Source: DASTCC01 sp035711465
GTDB lineage: Bacteria > Acidobacteriota > Vicinamibacteria > Vicinamibacterales > SCN-69-37
NCBI GenBank assembly: GCA_035711465.1
Contig: DASTCC010000436.1
Location: 1 to 7,542 of the forward strand
Length of the DNA stretch: 7,542 bases
Direction of reading: 5' to 3'
The number at the start of each line of letters is the position of its first letter. Position 1 is the stretch's first letter. Below the pieces are notes generated by a model. The model was not told where the DNA came from. It saw only the letters and a program-made list of their open reading frames with translations, and ran no database searches. A program made the translations under genes and the position numbers. Below are positions 1-5,517 of this stretch, in pieces.

Positions 1-8
1 ACACATCC

Positions 9-44
9 ACGAACGTTTTCGTTGACAACTACGAATCTATTCGT
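9..44 (+). promoter_or_regulatory. Tandem operators for the BlaI-type repressor
   Basis: Two inverted repeats share the pattern ACGAA-N4-TTCGT: 9-22 (spacer CGTT) and 31-44 (spacer TCTA). Both are perfect over 5-bp arms, and the second extends to 7-bp arms (30-45). Their centres are 22 bp apart, about two helical turns, so two repressor dimers could sit on the same face of the DNA. The first touches the first base of the -35 box; the second fills the spacer between -35 and -10. BlaI/MecI proteins bind short dyads in their own promoters, so autorepression of the downstream pair is the likely role. The repeats are seen directly; the identity of the binding protein is inferred from position. Confidence 0.8.
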
Positions 45-50
45 AATACT
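22..50 (+). promoter_or_regulatory. Sigma-70-type promoter of the repressor/M56 operon
   Basis: A perfect TTGACA (22-27) is followed after 17 bp by AATACT (45-50), which matches 4 of 6 bases of the -10 consensus. A start about 7 bp past the -10 box would fall at about position 57, the A of the repressor's ATG. The region is clearly more AT-rich than the surrounding coding DNA. The operators overlap it as expected for a repressible promoter. Confidence 0.75.
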
Positions 51-56
51 GCCGCC

Positions 57-455
57 ATGACCCGCCCACGCCTCCGGCCGACCGACGCGGAACTGGCCAT
101 TCTGCACGTGCTCTGGACGCAAGGACCCGCCACGGTTCGTCAGGTCCACGAAGCCCTCGCCGACGCCCGGGAAACCGGCTACACGACGACGCTCAAGCTG
201 ATGCAGATCATGGCGGAGAAGGGGCTGGTCGCCCGCGACGAGTCCTCGCGCACGCACGTCTACTCGCCGCGCGTCTCGCGCGACGACACGCAGCGACAGC
301 TGGTCTCCGACCTCGTCGATCGCGCTTTCGGCGGATCGGCCAAGGCGCTGGTGCTGCAGGCGCTCGCGGCGCATCCGACGTCGGAAGAAGAGCTGCGCGA
401 GATTCAACGTCTGATTGGCGAGTATCGCGGTCACTCGCCTGAAGGGACACGGTGA
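57..455 (+). CDS. BlaI/MecI/CopY-family transcriptional repressor
   Basis: A 132-residue winged-helix repressor, the usual length for BlaI/MecI. The N-terminal half (about residues 8-72) carries the family pattern: TDAELAILHVLW, then the recognition-helix region GYTTTLKLMQIMAEKGLV, then the wing ending in THVYSP. The C-terminal part (about 75-125) is the helical dimerisation region, where family members are cleaved to release DNA. It should bind the two ACGAA-N4-TTCGT dyads just upstream and repress itself and the following M56 gene, which starts 7 bp after its stop. The ATG at 57 fits the family N-terminus. No Shine-Dalgarno sequence precedes it, and the promoter places the transcript start at or next to this ATG, suggesting leaderless translation. 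No beta-lactamase or PBP gene is present here, so its regulon need not concern beta-lactams. Family assignment is very secure; the inducing signal is unknown. Confidence 0.95.
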   Translation: MTRPRLRPTDAELAILHVLWTQGPATVRQVHEALADARETGYTTTLKLMQIMAEKGLVARDESSRTHVYSPRVSRDDTQRQLVSDLVDRAFGGSAKALVLQALAAHPTSEEELREIQRLIGEYRGHSPEGTR

Positions 456-462
456 CGCTCCG

Positions 463-2601
463 ATGACCTCCCTCGCCTCGTACCCGTTGACCAGCGCGCT
501 GTCGCAGGCGCTGATGCACTTCGTCTGGCAGGGCGCGCTCATCGGCTTGATCGCGTTCGCGATCTGGCGCCGGCGCCGGCTGTCGTCGCACGCGCGCTAT
601 CTCACCGGCATCGCCGCGCTCGCGGCGATGCTGATCGCGCCGCTGGCGACGACGGCGTATCTCGCCAAGACGACGACGCCTGCCGTCACCACGCCGACGG
701 TCGCGCCGGACGACCTCGCTGCCGCCGCGAACGCACCGAACGCGCTGCGTGCGCCGGCCGCGGACACGCCGATCGCACCGGCCGCAACACCCGCAGCGAC
801 GCAGACGCTCGTCATCCTCGCCGTCTGGATCGCCGGCGTGATCGGGTTGTCGCTTCGCCTGCTCGGCGGCTGGATCGTCGCCCGTCGTCTGGCGACGCGC
901 GCGGTGCAGCCGATCAGCGACGAGCTCGCCGCGATTTCGCACCGCATCGCCGAGCGGCTCGCGATCGGCCGGGTCTTCTCGGTGCTCGAGTCGTCGGCGG
1001 TCTCGGTGCCCGTGATGGTGGGCTGGCTGCGTCCGGTCGTGCTGATCCCAACCGCGGTCCTGGCCGGCCTGACGCCGGTGCAGATCGAAGCGCTGCTCGC
1101 TCACGAGCTCGCGCACGTGCGCCGCCACGATTACCTCGTCAATCTGCTCCAGGCCGTCGTCGAGACGCTGCTGTTCTACCACCCGGCGGTGTGGTGGGTG
1201 TCGAGCGGCGTCCGCGCCGAGCGCGAGCACTGCTGCGACGATCTCGTCGTCTCCGTCTGTGATCGGCTGACCTACGCGACCGCGCTGACCGATCTCGCGG
1301 CGATGACGACGCCGCGCATGGCGCTGGCGGCGACCGATGGGTCGCTGCTCGACCGCGTCCGGCGGATTCTCGGCCAGCCCGACGACTCCGGTCGGGCGCC
1401 GGGCGGCTGGGCGCCGGCGGTGCTGATGGTGCTGGCGGTCGGGGCCCTGGTGCCCGGCGCCGTCGGCTCACCGGGACTCAACGCGGAGCGCGCGGGCCTC
1501 GCGGTCGGCGTGCCGATCGGCGAGCAGCGCGGCGTCGCGTCGGGAGTGCCGACCGGTGATGCGGCGGGCGTGCCAGGCGGGATCGATGCCGGGGTCCAAG
1601 GCGGCGCCGCCGCCGGCGTGCCGGGTGGCGTTGCCTCCGGTGTGCCGGCAGGCGTGCCCGGCGGCGCCGGGAACGTCGTGGCGGCCGACGAGTTGCAGAG
1701 CCTCGAGCAAGAACGGCGACAGACGGCGACCACGGCGGCCGAGCTGGAAGAGCTGAAGGCGCTGCTGGCGCGACTGACCGAGCGGCAGCAGAAGCCCGAG
1801 CGCGAGATCGAAGCGCAGCGCGTGTACGAGCTGCTCAAGGCGGAGTACGCGGCGCGCGAGGACTGGCTCGTGCGTCAGCGCCGTCTCGAGCAGGAGCGCG
1901 CGCGCCTGAAGTTCGATCAGCTCGAAGGCAGCCAGGCCGGGCGGCAGAAGGAGCTCGAGATCGAGCTCGAGGCACTGCGGAAGCAGATCGAGTACAACCG
2001 CCAGCGTTTCGAAGTCGGCGCCGTGCCGAAGGACGTCCTCGAACGCAACGAAGCCGAGTATCAGGCGCTGCTCGCGCAGATGGCGGCGGCGCAACGCGAT
2101 CGCACGGTCGCGAAGCAGCAGTTCGATCTCGAGAGCCGCGCAGCGCAGGAGCGTGCCGAGTACGAGATGCGGCAGCTGCAGATCGAACGGGCGAAGCAGG
2201 AGCTGCTCGCGAAGGAGATGGGCTACCAGGCGCTGCGCGACAAGGTGCGCGGCGCCACCGAGGAGGACGCGCGGGCGCAGGCGGAACGCAACGCGGAGCT
2301 GATGCGCCAGATCGAACGCGTGATGCGCGACTACTCGACCGTCGTCGAAAACGCCGAGGCGCTCGTCGATCAGAGCCGCGAGATCCGCGGCGGCGATGTG
2401 CTGCGCATCGAGATTCAGAACGAACCCGGCCTGCCGACGCGTTTCGAGGTCGCCGCCGACGGCACGATCCGCATCCCGTTCCTGGGCACGATGAAGGTCG
2501 CCGGCCGCACCCCCGCGCAAATCCAGGAACAGCTCGGCCGCGCGCTGACGGACAGGAAGCTCGTCGAGCGGGCCGAGGTGGCGGTCAGGATCGTGCGGTA
2601 A
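463..2601 (+). CDS. M56 (BlaR1/MecR1-like) membrane metallopeptidase with coiled coil and C-terminal Poly_export-like domain
   Basis: A 712-residue predicted inner-membrane zinc protease receptor. Membrane segments lie near residues 16-35, 47-67, 115-137 and 316-336. The zinc site HELAH is at 214-218, followed by the M56 motif AEREHCCDD at 252-260; both should face the cytoplasm and act, directly or indirectly, on the BlaI-type repressor encoded 7 bp upstream. Beyond the fourth membrane segment the protein departs from BlaR1: a Gly-Val-Pro octapeptide repeat (349-403), a charged Glu/Gln/Arg coiled coil (about 408-630), then a Poly_export-like domain (638-712) with RGGDVLRIEI, DGTIRIPFLG and the VAGRTPAQIQEQL helix. 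No SxxK acylation motif occurs in residues 337-712, so it is not a penicillin sensor. The ATG at 463 is chosen because the first membrane helix follows at the normal distance; a TTG at 415 would overlap the repressor gene. AAGGGA at 442-447 is too far away to be a convincing ribosome site, so translational coupling is likely. The signal sensed is unknown. Confidence 0.93.
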   Translation: MTSLASYPLTSALSQALMHFVWQGALIGLIAFAIWRRRRLSSHARYLTGIAALAAMLIAPLATTAYLAKTTTPAVTTPTVAPDDLAAAANAPNALRAPAADTPIAPAATPAATQTLVILAVWIAGVIGLSLRLLGGWIVARRLATRAVQPISDELAAISHRIAERLAIGRVFSVLESSAVSVPVMVGWLRPVVLIPTAVLAGLTPVQIEALLAHELAHVRRHDYLVNLLQAVVETLLFYHPAVWWVSSGVRAEREHCCDDLVVSVCDRLTYATALTDLAAMTTPRMALAATDGSLLDRVRRILGQPDDSGRAPGGWAPAVLMVLAVGALVPGAVGSPGLNAERAGLAVGVPIGEQRGVASGVPTGDAAGVPGGIDAGVQGGAAAGVPGGVASGVPAGVPGGAGNVVAADELQSLEQERRQTATTAAELEELKALLARLTERQQKPEREIEAQRVYELLKAEYAAREDWLVRQRRLEQERARLKFDQLEGSQAGRQKELEIELEALRKQIEYNRQRFEVGAVPKDVLERNEAEYQALLAQMAAAQRDRTVAKQQFDLESRAAQERAEYEMRQLQIERAKQELLAKEMGYQALRDKVRGATEEDARAQAERNAELMRQIERVMRDYSTVVENAEALVDQSREIRGGDVLRIEIQNEPGLPTRFEVAADGTIRIPFLGTMKVAGRTPAQIQEQLGRALTDRKLVERAEVAVRIVR
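1507..1671 (+). repeat. 24-bp-period coding repeat (Gly-Val-Pro octapeptides) in the M56 protein
   Basis: Residues 349-403 of the M56 protein repeat GVP at residues 349, 361, 369, 385 and 393, with a variant GVQ at 377, giving an 8-residue (24-bp) register and an extra GVP at 397. The usual unit is G-V-P-x-G-x-x-A/S. It lies between the last membrane helix and the coiled coil, so it is probably a flexible linker outside the cytoplasmic membrane. Copy number may vary between strains. Confidence 0.8.
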
Positions 2602-2611
2602 GCCTACCGCA
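2594..2611. terminator. Hairpin enclosing both convergent stop codons
   Basis: TGCGGTA (2594-2600) pairs perfectly with TACCGCA (2605-2611) around a 4-base loop, giving a 7-bp stem. The TAA of the M56 gene (2599-2601) and the TAG of the amidase gene (2604-2606, minus strand) both lie within it. There is no T-tract on either side, so it is not a canonical intrinsic terminator. It may still mark or protect the 3' ends of both transcripts. The hairpin is seen; the terminator role is a guess. Confidence 0.4.
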
Positions 2612-4376
2612 GACTCGGATGCCTGTCCTTCCACTCCGTGGCCTGCTCGTAGGCCAGCGCGATGCGCGCGATCTTTTCTTCCTCGTAGAGCCGGCCGGTC
2701 ACCATCAGCGCGCGCGGCGTGCCGTTCTGGAAGCCGCATTTCACCGCGATCGCCGGATGTCCGGTGAGGTTGGTCGCCGCCAGGCCGGCGCTGTTCGATG
2801 ACAGAAACGCGTCGTACCGGACCATGAACGTCCGCCACTCCTGCATGAGCAGCGTGCGGATGCGCTGCGCGCGCAGGTACTCGACCGCGGGCACGAAGCG
2901 GTGCGAGCGGAACGTCGCCGGCCAGCTGCTGTTCTGCATCGTGTCGATGCCGCGCGAACGCGTCAGCTCGTCGAACGCGAACGCCGACTCGACGCTGAGC
3001 ACGAAGCCGAGCGCGTTGACGGGAATCGAGCTCGGCAGGTCCACCGGCTCGAGCTTCGCACCGAGACCCCGGTAGACGTCGAGCACCGCGCGCATCATCT
3101 TCAGGCGCTCGGCGGCGTCGGCGGGATTGCCGCCGCCGCGTCCGCCGCCGCGCCCTCCGCCGCCGCCGGCGCCGGCCGCGCGTCCTGCGCCCGCCGCTGC
3201 TTCCTCGAAGTCAGATCGCACGTAGCCGATGCGGTAGCTCGAGAGCGGCGCCGTCGGATTCCAGTCGAACGCGGCATTGGCGACGGATTGATCCCGGCCG
3301 TCCGGCCCGTAGATCGCATTCAGCACCAGCACGCAGTCCTCGACGTACCGGCACATCGGCCCGACCTTGTCCATCGTCCACGACAGCTCCATCGCGCCGT
3401 AGCGGCTGACCCGCCCGTAGGTCGGCCGCAGACCGACGACGCCGTTGGTGGCGGAGGGGGAGATGATCGAGCCGCGCGTCTCGGTGCCGATCGAGAAGCC
3501 GACGAGGCCCGCGGCCGTGGCCGATCCCGGTCCGGCGGAGGAGCCGCTCGAGCTCGCCTGCGGATTCCAGGGATTGCGCGTCGAGCCGCCGAACCACACG
3601 CCGCCCTGCGCGAGCGCGCCCATCGACAGCTTCGCCACCAGCACCGCGCCGGCGTCGCGCAGCCGCTCGACGATGGTCGCGTCGTGATCGATCACCTGAG
3701 ATTCGTACGGCTCGGCGCCCCAGGTGGTGCGGATGCCCCTGGTGGCGAACAGATCTTTCGCGCCCCACGGGATGCCGTGCAGCGGCCCGCGGTACTTGCC
3801 GGCCGCGATCTCCTTGTCGGCGTTCGCCGCCTGCTGCAGCGCCAGCTCTTCGGTCAGGGTCACCACACAGAAGAGCGCCGGCGCGTGACGCTTCAGCCGC
3901 GCCAAGTACATCTGCGTCAACTCGGTCGAGGTGACGAGCTTGCGCTCGATCAGCGCGGCAAGTTTCGTGACCGGCCAGAACGCGACCTCTTCGAGATTGG
4001 CCGGCCGCGTCACGGCGCGCGGCCCCGGCTTGGTGTAGCGGAGCGTCTTGCCGGGCGTCGCCGGCCCCTTCGGCTCATCGCCCGGCAGCGCCGGGTGGAA
4101 GCTGAGCGCGGGCGGCGTCTCGGCCGGGATCGCGACGTCGCGCAACTGCTGATAAGTGCCGAGATGCTGATTCAGCGTCCGCGCGATCGCCGCTTCTTCG
4201 TCGGAGTGGAACTCGAGACCGCTGATCTGCTCGGCGCAATCGACGGTCTGCGCCGTGATCACCCCGCCGTTCTGACCCTGCCCCTGGACCAGCGCTTGCG
4301 TGGTCACGGCGCCGGCGACAGCGGCCGGAACGGCCTTGAGGAACTTGCGTCGAGACGAAGACGTCTTGCCGGCCAT
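2604..4376 (-). CDS. Tat-exported amidase (amidase signature family)
   Basis: A 590-residue amidase-signature hydrolase, expected to cleave an amide bond with a Ser-cisSer-Lys triad. The N-terminus has a twin-arginine signal, SRRKFLK at residues 8-14 followed by an Ala/Val-rich segment, so it should be exported folded to the periplasm. The core (about 130-380 and 420-585) shows GIPWGAKD with Lys207, GSSAGPGSA with the likely cis-Ser279, and GTETRGSI with the likely nucleophile Ser303. The 24-residue spacing between the two serines is the same as in FAAH and GatA. The export signal, and the absence of gatB or gatC nearby, argue against a tRNA amidotransferase subunit. A Gly/Arg-rich stretch at about 391-420 is a low-complexity insertion, probably a surface loop. 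The start is supported by GAGGAG (4381-4386) four bases upstream. It follows the DUF4412-like gene by 78 bp on the same strand and converges on the M56 gene. The substrate cannot be told from sequence. Confidence 0.94.
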   Translation of the reverse strand: MAGKTSSSRRKFLKAVPAAVAGAVTTQALVQGQGQNGGVITAQTVDCAEQISGLEFHSDEEAAIARTLNQHLGTYQQLRDVAIPAETPPALSFHPALPGDEPKGPATPGKTLRYTKPGPRAVTRPANLEEVAFWPVTKLAALIERKLVTSTELTQMYLARLKRHAPALFCVVTLTEELALQQAANADKEIAAGKYRGPLHGIPWGAKDLFATRGIRTTWGAEPYESQVIDHDATIVERLRDAGAVLVAKLSMGALAQGGVWFGGSTRNPWNPQASSSGSSAGPGSATAAGLVGFSIGTETRGSIISPSATNGVVGLRPTYGRVSRYGAMELSWTMDKVGPMCRYVEDCVLVLNAIYGPDGRDQSVANAAFDWNPTAPLSSYRIGYVRSDFEEAAAGAGRAAGAGGGGGRGGGRGGGNPADAAERLKMMRAVLDVYRGLGAKLEPVDLPSSIPVNALGFVLSVESAFAFDELTRSRGIDTMQNSSWPATFRSHRFVPAVEYLRAQRIRTLLMQEWRTFMVRYDAFLSSNSAGLAATNLTGHPAIAVKCGFQNGTPRALMVTGRLYEEEKIARIALAYEQATEWKDRHPSLR

Positions 4377-4380
4377 GATG

Positions 4381-4386
4381 CTCCTC
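4381..4386 (-). promoter_or_regulatory. Ribosome binding site of the amidase gene
   Basis: GAGGAG on the minus strand, four bases before the ATG at 4376. It fixes the start directly ahead of the twin-arginine signal. Confidence 0.7.
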
Positions 4387-4426
4387 GTTCCTTACTGGTG
4401 TTGGGGCCGCCCCTCGCGTCGTGCCG

Positions 4427-4451
4427 CGATCCTCGAGCCCCGAGTCGATCG
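4427..4451 (-). terminator. Hairpin between the DUF4412-like and amidase genes
   Basis: Just past the stop of the upstream gene, CGATC (4427-4431) plus CTCG (4432-4435) can pair with CGAG (4441-4444) plus GATCG (4447-4451). This gives nine base pairs with a 2-base bulge and a 5-base loop. No T-run follows on the minus strand. It could stabilise the 3' end of the upstream message or partly terminate it, lowering amidase expression. It may also be chance in GC-rich DNA. Confidence 0.3.
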
Positions 4452-4454
4452 GAA

Positions 4455-5426
4455 CTACTTCTTCTCCTTGAAGCCCGCCGGCATGTCCACATCAGCGGCC
4501 GCGACGGTCGTGCCGATCGAGAGCACCTCGTGCGCCGTCGTCATCGCCTTGGTGCGCTTCTGGACCTGGCCCTTGTTGCCCATCATCCGCCGCGCCAGCG
4601 CGCCGCTGATGCCGCCGCCGCCCGACTGCGACTGCGCCTGCTTCATCGCCTCTTCGCTCTTCACGCCTTCGAACGTCGTCGTCGACATCAGCGGCGTGCC
4701 CTGGAGCTTGGCGCCCTCTTCCTGCATGCGCTTCGCCATCGTCGCGAAAGCGGGGAACATCGCCATCATGCCGGCGATCTGTCCCTGGTCGAAGCCGATC
4801 GCCTCGCCGTACACCGCTCTGAAGAACTTCATGTAGAACTCGCTCACTTCGTTCATCACCGGCAGCGAGTTGGCCAGCCACAAGTCGTTCGTCATCACGA
4901 AGCCGCCGCCCTGATCGAGCGTCTGGCCCTTGGCGCGGGCGGTGACTGTGAGAATCACCTGGCGCGTGTCGTGCCCGGCGATCGGCTTCTTCTGACCGGT
5001 CTCCTTGACGTCGACGTCGAACTCGAGTTGCTGTCCGGCCTCCTGCATCTGCTGGCGCTCCTCGGGCTTCATGTCCTTCATGTTCTTTTCCATGTCGGCC
5101 CGGGCCTTCTCCATCTGCGCCTTCATCTGCGCGAAGGTCACGACCCTGTATTCCTTTTTCTTGATGTCGACCTCGTAGACCTTTTCCTCACCGAGGTCGA
5201 TGATGCGTCCGGTCGTGTCGGTCCAGGTCGCCAGCCGGTTGCCTTTCAGGGCGACGGTGGATTCGATGCCGTCGGCCGCGCCGCCGCTGAAGCGGTTGGC
5301 GAAGGCGCCGAGCATGCCCTCCATCTTGAACATGTTCTTCTCGCGCGTCTTGACGTCAGCGCGAAGGATCGGCGTCACGGCGGTTACGGCGACGGCGAGA
5401 ATGGACCACAGAACCAGACGCTTCAT
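4455..5426 (-). CDS. Exported protein of unknown function (DUF4412-like)
   Basis: A 323-residue protein with a clear Sec-type signal peptide: MKR, then a hydrophobic stretch, with probable cleavage near Ala23 (LRA/DV). The mature part begins with a beta-rich segment in which a substrate-like phrase GNRLATWTD...RIIDLGEEKVYEVDIKKKEYRVVTF (split around residue 70) resembles DUF4412-type proteins found in envelope fractions. A Lys/Glu/Met helix follows (about 100-130), then a second beta-rich part (133-185) and a helical C-terminal half. About 24 of 323 residues are Met, several in clusters (101-127 and 220-234), which is unusually high and could suit metal binding or an oxidant-exposed protein. 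AGGAGG at 5434-5439 lies seven bases before the ATG, a strong start. There is no lipobox and no catalytic motif I recognise. It precedes the Tat amidase on the same strand, so co-expression is likely, but no functional link is shown. The family name is a resemblance, not a verified match. Confidence 0.75.
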   Translation of the reverse strand: MKRLVLWSILAVAVTAVTPILRADVKTREKNMFKMEGMLGAFANRFSGGAADGIESTVALKGNRLATWTDTTGRIIDLGEEKVYEVDIKKKEYRVVTFAQMKAQMEKARADMEKNMKDMKPEERQQMQEAGQQLEFDVDVKETGQKKPIAGHDTRQVILTVTARAKGQTLDQGGGFVMTNDLWLANSLPVMNEVSEFYMKFFRAVYGEAIGFDQGQIAGMMAMFPAFATMAKRMQEEGAKLQGTPLMSTTTFEGVKSEEAMKQAQSQSGGGGISGALARRMMGNKGQVQKRTKAMTTAHEVLSIGTTVAAADVDMPAGFKEKK

Positions 5427-5433
5427 GACAGTG

Positions 5434-5439
5434 CCTCCT
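5434..5439 (-). promoter_or_regulatory. Strong ribosome binding site of the DUF4412-like gene
   Basis: A perfect AGGAGG on the minus strand, seven bases before the ATG at 5426. It is the strongest Shine-Dalgarno sequence in the window and contrasts with its near absence before the plus-strand genes. Confidence 0.8.
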
Positions 5440-5458
5440 CAGGGCAGGGGAGTCCCGC

Positions 5459-5467
5459 TATTCTAAT
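5459..5467. promoter_or_regulatory. Possible shared -10 region between divergent genes
   Basis: The short AT-rich patch TATTCTAAT, in an otherwise GC-rich 91-bp divergent gap (5427-5517), reads TAGAAT on the minus strand (5465-5460) and TCTAAT on the plus strand (5462-5467). Each matches 5 of 6 bases of the -10 consensus. A minus-strand start near 5453 would leave a leader containing AGGAGG. I see no good -35 box for either direction, so this is tentative. Confidence 0.3.
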
Positions 5468-5517
5468 GGCGGCAGGACGCGTTGACCGTCTATCGGCTTC
5501 TCGAGCGGCGCGCTGTG

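Noticed and set aside
57..2601. A classical beta-lactam resistance sensor (blaI-blaR1)
   Set aside because: The repressor and protease families fit, but the receptor lacks a penicillin-binding domain and any SxxK motif outside the membrane, and no beta-lactamase gene is present.
1468..2838. A long minus-strand frame opposite the M56 coiled-coil region
   Set aside because: It is the complement of a Glu/Gln/Leu-rich coding region, has no recognisable motif and no ribosome site, and overlaps the convergent amidase.
2604..4376. GatA subunit of the Asp/Glu-tRNA amidotransferase
   Set aside because: It has the amidase core but carries a twin-arginine export signal and a Gly/Arg insertion, and no gatB or gatC lies nearby.
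4399..4416. GGGG-CCG-CCCC as a terminator after the DUF4412-like gene
   Set aside because: It is a short stem with a 3-base loop and no T-run, and it lies close to the amidase ribosome site; the 4427-4451 hairpin is the better candidate.
5482..5517. An upstream TTG start for the RidA-repeat protein
   Set aside because: It would lengthen and dilute the Arg-rich start of the signal-like N-terminus. ATG 5518 gives a more usual signal sequence, though the TTG is not excluded.
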